A stretch of 64,000 nucleotides of DNA from Streptomyces zingiberis (GCF_012034935.1 NZ_JAATEN010000009.1:62001-126000), one strand, 5' to 3'; shown: positions 1 to 9,200, numbered from the stretch's first letter. The notes: a model not told the origin generated them from the sequence alone. A program made the numbers and translations.

Positions 1-2
1 CC

Positions 3-1607
3 GCCCGCGCCGCCGGCGCCGGTGAGCTGCTGCGGGACCTCCGCGACCGCGCCGGCGAGGCCCGTCAGCGGTGGCTCGACCTCCGGGAACGCCGGCTGCT
101 CGGCGTCGCCGCCGAACTCGCCGCCGGCCTGGTCCCCGGTGAGGCGTGCGCCGTCTGCGGCTCCACCGACCACCCCCGGCCCGCGCCCCGCGCGGACGGG
201 CACGTCGGCCGGGACGAGGAGGAGACCGCGCACACCGCGTACCGCCGGGCCGACGCCGCGCGCGAGGAGGCCGAGCGGGAGCTGCGCTCCCTCCGCGACG
301 CCCGCGCCGCCGCCGGCGCGGAGGCGGACGGGGAGGCCACCACCGCGCTCGCCGGAACCGCGGAGCGGCTCCGGGGGGACCACGCGCGGGCCCGTGCCCT
401 GGCCACGGACCTGCCCGCCGCACGTGAGGCCCTGGCCCGGGCGGAAGCCGAGCGCGAGCGGCGGCTCGCCGTCCGCCGGGAGGCCGGCCAGCGCGCCGCC
501 GCCCGCTCCTCCCGCCGGGACGGCCTGGCCGCCGAGCTCCGCTCCCTGGACGAGGAGCTGGCGCGTGCCCGGGGCGGTGCCGGTGGCCTCGCCGAGCGCG
601 TCGCCGGCCTGGAACGGGAAGCCGCCGCCCTGGCCGGCGCCGCCGACGCCGCCCGGGCCGCGGACGGCGCCGCCGCGCGGCTCAAGGAGGCCGACGCCCG
701 GCTCGCCGACGCCGCCTTCGAGCAGGGGTTCGACACCCTGGCCGCGGTGACCGAGGCCGCCCTGGACGACGCCCACCTGCGGGAACTCCGGCACCGCCTC
801 GACGCCTGGCAGGCCGAGGCCACGGCGGTCGCCGCGGATCTGGCGGACCCGGAGATCTCCGCCGCCGCTGCCCTGCCGCCCGCCGACCCCGGCGCCACGC
901 GCGCCACGCTGGAGGCCGCCACCGCCCGGCTGCGCGCCGCCTCCGCGGCCGGGGCCGAGGCCGAGCGGCGCGCCGCCGACCTCGACCGCCTCTCCGCGCA
1001 GGCCCTGGACGGCGCCCGGCGGCTCGCCCCGCTCCGCGAGACCTACGAGCGCGTGGCGCGCCTGGCCGCCCTCGCCGCCGGCACCTCCGCGGAGAACACC
1101 CGCAGGATGCGGCTGGAGTCCTATGTGCTGGCCGCCCGGCTGGAGCAGGTGGCCGCCGCCGCGAGCGCCCGCCTGCGGCGCATGTCCGCCGGCCGCTACA
1201 CCCTCGTCCACTCCGACGCCCGCGCCTCCGGCCGGGCCCGTTCCGGTCTGGGCCTGCATGTCGTCGACGCCTGGACCGGCGCCGAGCGGGACACGGCGAC
1301 CCTCTCCGGCGGCGAGACCTTCTTCGCCTCGCTCGCCCTCGCCCTCGGCCTGGCCGACGTGGTCACCGAGGAGGCGGGCGGCACCCCCCTCGACACCCTC
1401 TTCATCGACGAGGGCTTCGGCAGCCTGGACGAGCAGACCCTCGACGAGGTGCTCGACGTGCTGGACGCGCTGCGGGAGCGGGACCGCGCGGTCGGCATCG
1501 TCAGCCACGTCCCCGACCTGCGGCGGCGCGTGCCCGTCCAGCTGGAGGTCGTCAAGTCCCGCACCGGCTCGGCCGTCCGCCACCACACCGGGGGACGGCA
1601 CGGCTGA
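3..1607 (+). CDS. sbcC: SbcC, exonuclease SbcCD ATPase subunit (3' part)
   Basis: The C-terminal half or so of SbcC, the SMC/Rad50-type ATPase that works with nuclease SbcD on hairpin and broken DNA ends. The window starts inside the gene, so Walker A and the first coiled coil are missing; 534 codons remain. Seen here: a zinc hook CxxC (Cys codons at 147 and 156, CAVCGSTDHP), then a long Ala/Arg/Glu-rich coiled coil, then the C-terminal ATPase lobe with the ABC signature TLSGGETFFASLALALGLAD (from about 1301) and Walker B plus D-loop DTLFIDEGFGSLDE (about 1390-1432), ending with the H-loop VSHVPDLRRR. The reading frame is open from the window edge to the stop at 1605-1607. The convergent GNAT gene lies 21 bases downstream. 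Confidence 0.95.
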   Translation, partial: ARAAGAGELLRDLRDRAGEARQRWLDLRERRLLGVAAELAAGLVPGEACAVCGSTDHPRPAPRADGHVGRDEEETAHTAYRRADAAREEAERELRSLRDARAAAGAEADGEATTALAGTAERLRGDHARARALATDLPAAREALARAEAERERRLAVRREAGQRAAARSSRRDGLAAELRSLDEELARARGGAGGLAERVAGLEREAAALAGAADAARAADGAAARLKEADARLADAAFEQGFDTLAAVTEAALDDAHLRELRHRLDAWQAEATAVAADLADPEISAAAALPPADPGATRATLEAATARLRAASAAGAEAERRAADLDRLSAQALDGARRLAPLRETYERVARLAALAAGTSAENTRRMRLESYVLAARLEQVAAAASARLRRMSAGRYTLVHSDARASGRARSGLGLHVVDAWTGAERDTATLSGGETFFASLALALGLADVVTEEAGGTPLDTLFIDEGFGSLDEQTLDEVLDVLDALRERDRAVGIVSHVPDLRRRVPVQLEVVKSRTGSAVRHHTGGRHG

Positions 1608-1628
1608 CGGACCCGCCGGGCGCGCCGC

Positions 1629-2195
1629 TCAGACCGCCGGGGTGGGGCGGGCCGCGCGCCACTGAGGGGCCAGGACCGACCAGATCTCCATGTCGTGCCG
1701 CTTGCCCCGGTAGGGGTAGCTCTCCCGGAGGACACCCTCCCGGGACATCCCCAGCCGGCGGGCCACGGCGATGCTGGGCTCGTTCCGCGAGGCGACCCAC
1801 CACTCCACGCGGTGGATGCCCCGCTCGTCGACCGCCCAGTCGATCAGCACCCGCACCGCCCGGGTCACCAGCCCCCGGCCCACCGCCGACGGCTCCAGCC
1901 AGCAGCCCGCCTCGGCGATGCCCCGTGCCACGTCCATCGTCCGCAGCAGCACCCCGCCGACCAGCTCCCCGTCCCAGTGGATCCCGTGGACCCGGCCGGT
2001 GTCCGCGGCGGCCTTCTCCGCGTAGGTCCGCAGGTACTCCCGGGCCGACGCGAGGTCCGTGATCACATCCGGCAGCCCGATGTAGCGTCCGATGAACTCG
2101 CGGCCCCGGTCGATGTGGGCCAGGAACTCCGCCGCCTGCCACGGCTCCAGCGGACGCAGCTCCGCGCCGTCGTCCCCCAGGGATCTCGCGAACAT
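1629..2195 (-). CDS. GNAT family N-acetyltransferase (RimJ/RimL-like)
   Basis: A 188-residue acetyltransferase of the RimJ/RimL type, which transfers acetyl from acetyl-CoA to an N-terminal or small-molecule amine. The start MFARSLGDDGAELRPL leads into the usual first strand; the CoA pyrophosphate-binding motif appears as VGRGLVTRAV (about residue 107), followed by RVEWWVASRNEPSIAVARRL and LGMSREGVLRE, where side-chain-rich N-S/R-L-G-F/M is the family hallmark. Length is normal for the family. It is a single gene, convergent with sbcC and divergent from the SDR gene at 2360. The substrate cannot be told from sequence. Confidence 0.9.
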   Translation of the reverse strand: MFARSLGDDGAELRPLEPWQAAEFLAHIDRGREFIGRYIGLPDVITDLASAREYLRTYAEKAAADTGRVHGIHWDGELVGGVLLRTMDVARGIAEAGCWLEPSAVGRGLVTRAVRVLIDWAVDERGIHRVEWWVASRNEPSIAVARRLGMSREGVLRESYPYRGKRHDMEIWSVLAPQWRAARPTPAV

Positions 2196-2359
2196 CGCCC
2201 ACCTTCCACAGTACCGCTCCGGCCGGCACGGACGCCGGCGGAGGGATCATCTCAGGGCGCGCGGGCGCCGCCGTGCCGGACATCCCCCACCGGGGCCGTC
2301 CGGCGGCGCGCCGATAAACGGGTGACGGCGCCGCACCGCGCCCGGCAGGATGGCGGGCC

Positions 2360-3229
2360 GTGACCGGACAGCCCTCCCTCCCCGTGCCCCCGCCCGCCGC
2401 CCTCCGCCGTGACCCGCTGCCGCTGCGCGGCCGGACCGCGCTCGTCACCGGCGCCTCCCGGCGCGCCGGGATCGGCTTCGCCGTGGCGCGCCGCCTCGCC
2501 GCGTACGGCGCGAGCGTCCATCTGCACCACCACACGGCGCACGACGCCGGCCAACCCTGGGGCGCCGACCCGGCCGGCCCCGAGGGAGTGGCCGCGGAGG
2601 TCCGCGACGCGCTCGGCGACCCGGACGCCACCGTCACCCACGGGCCGGCCGACCTCGCCGATCCCGGCGCGCCGGCCGAACTGCTGCGGGCCGCGGCGGA
2701 CGCGCTCGGCGGCCGGATCGACATCCTCGTCGCCAATCACGCGCTGAGCGGCTTCGACGGCGATCTCGACACTGTGGACGCCGCCATGCTCGACGCCCAC
2801 TGGGCCACCGACACCCGCTCGGTGATCCTGCTCGTCCAGGGCTGGGCCCGGCTGCGGGCGGCGCTGCCCGCACCGGAGCGCGCGGGCGGGCGCGTGATGA
2901 TGATGACCTCCGGCCAGGACCACGGTGGCGGCATGCCGGGCGAGGTGGCCTACGGCCTGGCCAAGGGGGCGCTCGCCTCGGCCACCCGTACCCTGGCCAC
3001 CGCGCTCGCGCCGCTGTCGGCCACCGTGAACACCGTCAACCCCGGGCCGGTGGACACCGGTTATCTCTCCGGGGAGGCGTACGCGGCCGTGGCGGCGATG
3101 TTCCCGGCCGGCCGGTGGGGTCTCCCGGACGACCCGGCCCGGCTGATCGCCTGGCTCGCGACGGACGAGGCGGCCTGGGTCACCGGCCAGGTCATCGACT
3201 CCGAGGGCGGCTTCCGCCACCCCGGCTGA
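2360..3229 (+). CDS. SDR family oxidoreductase
   Basis: A 289-residue short-chain dehydrogenase/reductase. It starts at GTG 2360. The Rossmann nucleotide motif is TGASRRAGIG (about residues 30-39), an insertion-bearing version of TGxxxGIG. Catalytic Ser lies in MMMTSGQ and the Tyr-Lys pair in VAYGLAKGAL (about residues 197-206). The C-terminal part has VNPGPVDTGY and the usual end ITGQ-like VTGQVIDSEGG. The segment between strands B and C is longer than normal, as in a group of actinobacterial SDRs often annotated as 3-oxoacyl-ACP reductase-like. It stands alone; the substrate is unknown. Confidence 0.88.
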   Translation: MTGQPSLPVPPPAALRRDPLPLRGRTALVTGASRRAGIGFAVARRLAAYGASVHLHHHTAHDAGQPWGADPAGPEGVAAEVRDALGDPDATVTHGPADLADPGAPAELLRAAADALGGRIDILVANHALSGFDGDLDTVDAAMLDAHWATDTRSVILLVQGWARLRAALPAPERAGGRVMMMTSGQDHGGGMPGEVAYGLAKGALASATRTLATALAPLSATVNTVNPGPVDTGYLSGEAYAAVAAMFPAGRWGLPDDPARLIAWLATDEAAWVTGQVIDSEGGFRHPG

Positions 3230-3300
3230 CACCGGCGGAACGGGGCGCGGGGCGCACCGTCCCCGGGCGGTCCACCGCCGGCCGCGCGGCCCCGGGCGGG

Positions 3301-3672
3301 TCAGATGCGCCAGGACCGGATGAGCCCGGCCGCCCCGTACACGGTCGCGTCGGCCGATTGCAGGTCCTTGACCAGCTCGATCAGCGCGCCGTAGGGCGGG
3401 TCGATGCCCTCGTGCGAGGCGTGCATGTAGGCGACCGCGACACCGCAGGCGAAGAGCGCGTTACGTGAGGGCAGCGGTCTGAGCTGGACGATCGTGTGGA
3501 GGAGGGCGGCGGCGCGCCAGGCGGCGTCGGCGTGCTCACCGAGGCGCGGCGTGTTGACGCGGTGCCGGGCGACGGCCGCGGCCAGCGCGGAGTAGTCGTC
3601 GACGCCGGGGTCGGTGGGCAGGATCTCCGTCTGGCGGGCGAGCAGCCAGCGGACGTCGATGAGCAGCTCCAC
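3301..3672 (-). CDS. Fic/Doc family toxin-like protein, degenerate active site
   Basis: A 123-residue Doc-like protein downstream of a small ribbon-helix-helix-like gene, with 2 bases between them, the usual antitoxin-toxin order. Doc toxins phosphorylate EF-Tu with a Fic motif of the form HxFx(D/N)GNKR. The aligned region here is VQLRPLPSRNALFACGVAVAYM (about residues 62-83): the motif His is replaced by Arg and only the Arg-Asn-Ala helix context remains, so catalysis by the standard mechanism is doubtful. It begins at GTG 3670-3672. Streptomycete genomes commonly carry such genes named as the fic-family toxin component. Assignment rests on fold-level similarity and context. Confidence 0.7.
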   Translation of the reverse strand: MELLIDVRWLLARQTEILPTDPGVDDYSALAAAVARHRVNTPRLGEHADAAWRAAALLHTIVQLRPLPSRNALFACGVAVAYMHASHEGIDPPYGALIELVKDLQSADATVYGAAGLIRSWRI

Positions 3673-3674
3673 GC

Positions 3675-3926
3675 TCAGGCGGCCCCGCGCCGGCGCCCCG
3701 CGGCGGCGGCCGGCGCGTCCTCGGGGAAGGCCGCGTCGAAGGCGTCCGCGTTGTCCACCACGAAGGACCGGAAGATCCGGCTCGCCTCCGCCATGGCCTG
3801 CCGCCGGGCGAGGTCGTCGGTGACGGCCTCGCGCACCAGCGCCTTGAGCGTGACGCCTCTCTCCTGGGCCGCCTCGCGGAGCTGGCTGAGCTCCTCGTCG
3901 CTGAAGTCAATGTTGAGTGCGGGCAT
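3675..3926 (-). CDS. antitoxin-like small protein (RHH/CopG type) paired with the Fic/Doc gene
   Basis: An 83-residue protein starting MPALNIDFSDEELSQL at ATG 3924-3926. The N-terminal beta strand followed by two helices (SDEELSQLREAAQERG, then TLKALVREAVTDDLARR) has the ribbon-helix-helix layout of DNA-binding antitoxins; the acidic/alanine-rich C-terminus would be the flexible toxin-binding tail. The stop at 3675 is 2 bases from the toxin start, so the two are surely co-transcribed and probably autoregulated. Upstream, TACCGT (minus strand) ends 7 bases before the ATG, which would fit a leaderless transcript. Bases 3927-4119 hold no gene that I can see. Confidence 0.75.
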   Translation of the reverse strand: MPALNIDFSDEELSQLREAAQERGVTLKALVREAVTDDLARRQAMAEASRIFRSFVVDNADAFDAAFPEDAPAAAAGRRRGAA

Positions 3927-4119
3927 GTCCGCCACGGTACTGCGGCCGGTACCCCGATGCACAGAAGCGCAGGCAGGAGCGGTGTGAGCCGGGTACCCGG
4001 CCGGCGTGCGCCGGGAGCGTGGCGGACGGCGGGCCGGGAGGGACGCGGGCCGCGAGGGGGGCGGTGGCACGGGCAGGCCCCGGACCGCGCGGAAGGGCGG
4101 GCCGGGGCCTGCGGGACGC

Positions 4120-5805
4120 TCACAGCAGGGCGAGTTCCTCCTCCAGGGCGTCCAGGCCGAGGGAGCCCAGCGAGAGGGCGGCCATGTGCCAGCGCTTGGC
4201 GTCGAACCCGTCACCGTGCGCCGCGCGGGCCGCCTCACGCCCGCGCAGCCAGGCCCGTTCGCCGAGCTTGTACCCGATGGCCTGGCCCGGCAGCCCGAGG
4301 TAGCGGATCAGCTCGCTCTCGACGAACTCCTTCGGCCGGCCCGAGTGGCGGCCGAAGAACTCCCCGGCCAGCTCCGGTGTCCAGCGCTCGCCGGGGTGGA
4401 ACGGGGAATCGGCCGGGATCTCCAGTTCCAGGTGCATCCCGATGTCGATGATCACGCGCACCGCGCGCATCATCTGCGCGTCGAGATAGCCGATCCGGTG
4501 CTCGGGGTCGGTCAGGAAACCCAGTTCGTCCATGAGGCGCTCGGCGTACAGGGCCCAGCCCTCCGCGTTGGCGCTGACCATGCCGGCCGTGGCCTGGTAG
4601 CGGGAGAGCCGGTCGGCGACATGGGTCCACTGCGCGAGCTGGAGATGGTGGCCGGGAACGCCCTCGTGGTACCAGGTGGAGACCAGGTCGTAGACGGGGT
4701 AGCGGTCCTCGGCGGTGGCCGGGAGCCAGGTGCGGCCCGGGCGGGAGAAGTCCACCGAGGGCTGGGTGTAGTACGGGGCGGCGGCGCTGCCCGCCGGGGC
4801 GACCCGGGACTCCACCCGCTTCACCCGCTCCGCGAGGTCGAAGTGGGTGCCGTCCAGCTTCTCGATCGCCTCGTCCATCAGGCCCTGGAGCCAGTCGCGG
4901 GCCGCCTCGACGCCCTCCAGGTGCTGCCCGTGCTCGTCGAGGTGGCGGATGGCCTCCCACGGGGTGGCCGCGCCCGGGAGGATCTTCTCCGCCTCGGCGC
5001 GCATCTCGCGGAGCAGCCGGTGGAACTCCGACCAGCCGTAGGCGTAGGCCTCCTCCAGGTTCAGGTCCGTGCCGTTGAAGTAGCGGACCCAGCGGGCGTA
5101 CCGCTCCCGGCCGGCGATGTCCGGCGTGCCCTGCACGGCGGGCGCGTAGGTGTCCCGCAGCCAGTCCCGCAGATCCTCGAAGGCCCCGGTGGCGAGGGCG
5201 GCGGCCGTGTCGAGTTCGGTGCGCAGCTCCGCCGGGCCGTCCGCGGCGAACGACGCGAACCAGCTCCGGTCGGCGCCCACCCAGGAGTCCAGCTGCTCCA
5301 CGACGGTGGCCACCTGGCGCGGCCCGGCGGTCAGCCCGCGGCGGAGCCCTTCGGCGAGGGAGGCGCGGTAGCCGTCGAGGCAGGCGGGCACGGCCCGCAG
5401 CCGCTCGGCGATCCTCGCCCAGTCCCCGGTGGTGGCGGCCGGGGTGATGGTGAAGACGGAACGGATCTCCTGCGGGGGCGAGGCGAGGTTGTTGAGCGCG
5501 CGCAGTCCTTCCCCCGCGTCGTGCACGGCCAGCAGCGCCGTCAGCCGTTCCCGGAGCAGCCGCGCGCAGCGGCGCTCGGCCGCGTCCTCCGCGCCGGGCA
5601 GTTCCTCGGCGGCCGCCAGCCGCTCCAGCGTGGTGCGCGCCAGCGCGGCGACGTCTTCCTGGCCGGCGGGGGAGAGGTCCGGGAGACGGCTGTGGCTCTC
5701 GGCGACCCCCAGATAGGTGCCGGTGAGGGGGTCCAGCTCGACGAGGGCGTCGAGATAGGCGTCGGCGATCCGGCGGGGCAGCGGGCTGCTGGTGGTTTCG
5801 GACAT
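4120..5805 (-). CDS. DUF885 family protein, putative zinc metallopeptidase
   Basis: A 561-residue protein of the DUF885 family, which structural comparisons place with gluzincin-like metallopeptidases. The metal motif HEGVPGHH is visible in WYHEGVPGHHLQLAQW (about residue 377), and a second downstream Glu-rich helix (NAEGWALYAERLMDELG) supplies the likely third ligand. Family length is 550-600 residues, so it is complete. I place the start at ATG 5803-5805 (MSETTSSPLPRRIADAY), preceded by a GAGGATG site, because the 47 in-frame codons upstream are low-complexity and not conserved in type. No signal peptide is evident, so it should be cytoplasmic. Natural substrate unknown. Confidence 0.88.
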   Translation of the reverse strand: MSETTSSPLPRRIADAYLDALVELDPLTGTYLGVAESHSRLPDLSPAGQEDVAALARTTLERLAAAEELPGAEDAAERRCARLLRERLTALLAVHDAGEGLRALNNLASPPQEIRSVFTITPAATTGDWARIAERLRAVPACLDGYRASLAEGLRRGLTAGPRQVATVVEQLDSWVGADRSWFASFAADGPAELRTELDTAAALATGAFEDLRDWLRDTYAPAVQGTPDIAGRERYARWVRYFNGTDLNLEEAYAYGWSEFHRLLREMRAEAEKILPGAATPWEAIRHLDEHGQHLEGVEAARDWLQGLMDEAIEKLDGTHFDLAERVKRVESRVAPAGSAAAPYYTQPSVDFSRPGRTWLPATAEDRYPVYDLVSTWYHEGVPGHHLQLAQWTHVADRLSRYQATAGMVSANAEGWALYAERLMDELGFLTDPEHRIGYLDAQMMRAVRVIIDIGMHLELEIPADSPFHPGERWTPELAGEFFGRHSGRPKEFVESELIRYLGLPGQAIGYKLGERAWLRGREAARAAHGDGFDAKRWHMAALSLGSLGLDALEEELALL

Positions 5806-5977
5806 GGGGGCATCCTCGTACGCCGGGGCCGGTCCCGTCACCACCGTCCGGCCCGGCGGCCTGTCGCGCCGTCCCGGGCCGGACGGTGCCGCGCGGCGGT
5901 GCCGCGAGGGGCCGCGAACGGGACAGCCGCCGGACCGGCCCGCCACGCGGTGGGCGGGGGCGGGCGGACGGCTCCGC

Positions 5978-6451
5978 TCAGCCCGGCGGCAGCAGGGGCC
6001 CGCACTCCCACTCCTGGAAGATCAGCCGGGTCTCCACCCGGGCCACCTCGCGGTGCGCGGTGAACTCGTCCAGCACCAGCCGCTGCAGATCGGCGGTGCC
6101 GGTGACGGCCACATGGACCAGGTAGTCGTCCGGCCCGGTCAGATGGAACAGCGCCCGGGACTCCGGCAGCGCCCGCACCCGTTCCACGAACGGGCCGATC
6201 AGCTCCCTGCGGTGCGGCCGGACCTGCACCAGCAGCAGGGCCTCCAGCCCCCGGCCGAGTTTCGCCGGGTCCAGCCGGAGCGCGTTGCCCAGGATCACCC
6301 CGCTGCGGCGGAGCCGCGCCACCCGGTCCAGGCAGGTGGACGGGGCGACGCCGACCTCTGCCGCCAGCTCCCGGTAGGTGGTCCGGGCATCGTTCTGCAG
6401 CGACCGCAGAATATGGAGATCCACCGGATCGAGAACCACCGAATCGGACAT
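5978..6451 (-). CDS. Lrp/AsnC family transcriptional regulator
   Basis: A 157-residue feast/famine regulator. The N-terminal winged helix-turn-helix covers about residues 9-55 (DPVDLHILRSLQNDAR, ELAAEVGVAPSTCLDRV), followed by the RAM/AsnC ligand domain (LLVQVRPHRRELIGPFVER, GPDDYLVHVAVTGTADLQ). It starts at ATG 6449-6451; a minus-strand TACGTT ends 6 bases upstream, as in a leaderless mRNA. It is divergent from the PLP enzyme gene at 6503, so the shared 51-base gap probably carries its operator. By analogy with regulators beside trans-sulfuration enzymes, an amino acid effector is likely. Confidence 0.92.
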   Translation of the reverse strand: MSDSVVLDPVDLHILRSLQNDARTTYRELAAEVGVAPSTCLDRVARLRRSGVILGNALRLDPAKLGRGLEALLLVQVRPHRRELIGPFVERVRALPESRALFHLTGPDDYLVHVAVTGTADLQRLVLDEFTAHREVARVETRLIFQEWECGPLLPPG

Positions 6452-6502
6452 CGGCCGAACGTAGCACGGGAATTCCCCGCTTCTCCCCGGCGGGTGTTCA
6501 GC

Positions 6503-7831
6503 ATGTCGGTCATGGAGATGATGGAGACACCCGCCGGGCCCACCCCGCCCGTCCGCCGCTCCCTGTCCACCGAAGCCGTCCACGCCGGCCGCGAGGATCT
6601 CGCGGAACTCGGCCTGCACGCGCCCCCGCTCGACCTGTCCACCACCTACCCGTCCTACGACACCCGGGCCGAGGCGGCGCGCATCGACGCGTTCGCCGCC
6701 ACCGGCGCGCGGCCGGACGGGCCCCCGGTCTACGCCCGCCTGGACAACCCGACGACGGCGCGGTTCGAGACGGCGCTGGCCCGGCTGGAGGGCACCGAGA
6801 GCGCGGTCGCCTTCGCCAGCGGCATGGCGGCGCTCACCGCCTGCCTGATGGTGCGGAACTCCCTGGGGCTGCGGCACGTCGTGGCCGTCCGGCCGCTGTA
6901 CGGATGCAGCGACCACCTGCTGACCGCCGGGCTGCTGGGCAACGAGGTCACCTGGACCGACCCGGCGGGCATCGCGGACGCGATCCGCCCCGACACCGGG
7001 CTGGTGATGGTGGAGTCCCCGGCCAATCCGACCCTCGCCGAGCTGGACCTCTCCGCCGTCGCGCACTCCTGCGGCGCGGTGCCGCTGCTCGCCGACAACA
7101 CCTTCGCCACCCCCGTCCTCCAGCGGCCCGCCGAGCACGGCGCGCGGCTCGTGCTGCACAGCGCGACCAAGTACCTCGGCGGTCACGGTGACGTCCTCGG
7201 CGGGGTGGTGGCCTGCGACGAGGAGTTCGCGCGCAAGCTCCGCCAGGTCCGCTTCGCCACCGGCGGGGTGCTGCACCCGCTCGCCGGCTACCTGCTGCTG
7301 CGCGGGCTGGCCACGCTGCCGGTCCGGGTGCGCGCGGCGTCGGCGACGGCCGCGGAACTGGCCCGGCGGCTCGCCGCCGACCCGCGGGTGACGCGGGTGC
7401 ACTACCCGCGGCTGGGCGGGGCGATGGTGGCCTTCGAGACGGCCGGCGACCCGCACGAGGTGACCGCCGGGGTCGAGCTGATCACCCCGGCGGTCAGCCT
7501 CGGCAGCGTGGACACCCTGATCCAGCACCCGGCCTCGATCAGCCACCGCATCGTCGGGGAGGGCGACCGGCACGCCTCCGGCGTCAGCGACCGGCTGCTG
7601 CGGATGTCGGTCGGGCTGGAGGACGCCGACGACCTCTGGGCCGATCTCGACCAGGCCCTCACCCGCTCCGCCCGGGCCGCGGGGGATCGGGCGGCCACGG
7701 ACGGTGCGGTGCCGGGTGGAGCAGCGGCGGGCGGCGCGGCCCGGGACGGGGCCGGGGTCAGCGCGTCGCGGGCAGGCCGGGCAGCTGCGGGCCGTGCGGC
7801 GGCGGGGTATCCGGGGCCGTCGTCCGCCTGA
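6503..7831 (+). CDS. trans-sulfuration family PLP-dependent enzyme (Cys/Met metabolism)
   Basis: A fold-type I PLP enzyme of the Cys/Met metabolism family (cystathionine gamma-synthase, gamma-lyase, methionine gamma-lyase). Seen: [12 protein letters not shown] near the N-terminus, Y-x-R phosphate motif [34 protein letters not shown], and the PLP lysine in [17 protein letters not shown]. The end [16 protein letters not shown] and [16 protein letters not shown] closes the family domain. Roughly 55 further residues form an Ala/Gly/Arg-rich tail that runs into the convergent gene (74-base overlap, 7758-7831), so a stop was probably lost. Start choice is uncertain: ATG at 6503, 6512, 6518 or 6521. 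Which sulfur amino acid is used cannot be decided; the divergent Lrp gene probably controls it. Confidence 0.87.
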   Translation: MSVMEMMETPAGPTPPVRRSLSTEAVHAGREDLAELGLHAPPLDLSTTYPSYDTRAEAARIDAFAATGARPDGPPVYARLDNPTTARFETALARLEGTESAVAFASGMAALTACLMVRNSLGLRHVVAVRPLYGCSDHLLTAGLLGNEVTWTDPAGIADAIRPDTGLVMVESPANPTLAELDLSAVAHSCGAVPLLADNTFATPVLQRPAEHGARLVLHSATKYLGGHGDVLGGVVACDEEFARKLRQVRFATGGVLHPLAGYLLLRGLATLPVRVRAASATAAELARRLAADPRVTRVHYPRLGGAMVAFETAGDPHEVTAGVELITPAVSLGSVDTLIQHPASISHRIVGEGDRHASGVSDRLLRMSVGLEDADDLWADLDQALTRSARAAGDRAATDGAVPGGAAAGGAARDGAGVSASRAGRAAAGRAAAGYPGPSSA

Positions 7832-9200
7832 GCCGCGCGGTGATCACCAGAGTGCCCTGTTCCACCTGGTAGTCGAGGGGGACGCCCAGGCCGCGCATCG
7901 CGGCCACCATGCCGGCGTTCCCGGCCTGGGTGACGGCGTAGACGCTCTCGCACCCCGCCTCACCGGCGAGGGCGACCAGCCGCCGCAGCAGCTCGCCGCC
8001 GACACCCCGGCGCTGCCAGGCGTCCTCCACCAGCAGCGCGACCTCGGTCTCGTCCCCGTCCCACAGCAGATGGCCCACCGCCACGATCCGGCCGGAGGAC
8101 GACTGGGCGGCCAGGGTGCGGCCGAAGCGCGGGCTGAACAGATGGTCCAGATAGCGGTCGGCGCCTTCCACCGGCCCGTGGTACCGCCTGCGCAGCGTCT
8201 CCTCGGAGCAGCGGCCGTGCAGCTCACGGGCCGCCGGTATGTCACGGACGTCCGCCCGCCGCACCGTGAGCTCACCGCCGTCCGGCAGGGTCCACACGTC
8301 CCGGCCGGGCGGCGTCCGCGGGCCGAGCCGCGCGTCCAGCTCCACCAGCGCCCGGGCGCGGGCGAACTCCGAAGGGGTGAACGGCAGCGAGGGCCGCTCG
8401 ACGGTGAGCACGCCGCCCGAGGGATCGGGCAGCCGCATCACGGTCCCTTCCAGGACGCCCTCACCGTCCACGACGGCGGTGCCGCCCGCCCCGCGCGCGG
8501 CGCCCGCCGCGTTTTCCCGGGCCCCGTCCGGGCCGGGCGCCGCCACCGCGGGCCCCGGCCGGGAACTGATGGTGCACCGGCCCAGCAGCTCCCGCAGCGC
8601 CAGCGGAAGCTCGGCGGTGTCCAGCGCGGTGCGGGTGGCGAGGTGCAGCACCCGGACCGGGGTGTCCACGAGATCGTGCGCGTCGGCCCGCTCGGTCCAC
8701 ACGTCGCGGCCGCCCGCCCCGGTGATCACCCCGTTCAGCGTGGTGGCCGTCAGCTCCTCCGGCGCGCGCAGCAGGAACTCGTCGACGGTGCCGTCGGAGA
8801 GCGGGTGGGTCTGCAGGGAGAGGATGTCCACCCGGGCGCCGGCCAGCGCCGTGCACAGGGCGGCGAGACTGCCCGGGGTGTCGCGGACGGTCGCCCGCAC
8901 CCGCCAGAGCGCGGTGGCCTCCGGATCTCCCTCCGCCCCGGCCATGCCCCCGGAGGCGGGGGCGGGGGCGGCCGCGGGCGGTGAGTGCCCGTGCCGGTGT
9001 GCCCACCAGCTGTGGAAGGCGGCGGTGACGACGAGGGTGACGGCCGAGACCACGAGCAGCACACGGCCGTCCGGCCCATGGACGATCATGTTGGCGACCG
9101 CGTCGGCGACCGCGACGGCGGTGAACAGCGCGGCCAGTTCGACGGCATCCCGGCGCCAGTGGTGCGGCCGCCGGGTCTTCGCGGAGGTCCTGTGGGTCAT
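7758..9200 (-). CDS. membrane-ACT-GNAT fusion protein
   Basis: A 480-residue protein with an unusual domain order. Residues about 15-70 contain two hydrophobic segments (AVELAALFTAVAVADAVANM, VLLVVSAVTLVVTAAFHSWW). Then an ACT-like domain, WRVRATVRDTPGSLAALCTA with VDILSLQTHPL (about 105-145), followed by a weaker second copy around VRVLHLATRTALDTAELPLA. The C-terminal 170 residues are a GNAT domain: VRRADVRDIPAARELHG, VEDAWQRRGVGGELLRRL (acetyl-CoA loop), LGVPLDYQVEQGTLVI. ACT domains bind amino acids, so this looks like an amino-acid-gated acetyltransferase tethered to the membrane. Start ATG 9198-9200. The last 74 bases overlap the convergent PLP enzyme gene. Confidence 0.85.
   Translation of the reverse strand: MTHRTSAKTRRPHHWRRDAVELAALFTAVAVADAVANMIVHGPDGRVLLVVSAVTLVVTAAFHSWWAHRHGHSPPAAAPAPASGGMAGAEGDPEATALWRVRATVRDTPGSLAALCTALAGARVDILSLQTHPLSDGTVDEFLLRAPEELTATTLNGVITGAGGRDVWTERADAHDLVDTPVRVLHLATRTALDTAELPLALRELLGRCTISSRPGPAVAAPGPDGARENAAGAARGAGGTAVVDGEGVLEGTVMRLPDPSGGVLTVERPSLPFTPSEFARARALVELDARLGPRTPPGRDVWTLPDGGELTVRRADVRDIPAARELHGRCSEETLRRRYHGPVEGADRYLDHLFSPRFGRTLAAQSSSGRIVAVGHLLWDGDETEVALLVEDAWQRRGVGGELLRRLVALAGEAGCESVYAVTQAGNAGMVAAMRGLGVPLDYQVEQGTLVITARLRRTTAPDTPPPHGPQLPGLPATR

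Noticed and set aside
4006..6063. 685-codon open frame on the plus strand
   Set aside because: It is antisense to the DUF885 gene, whose HEGVPGHH motif and family-wide similarity are clear; high-GC genes give long open shadow frames.
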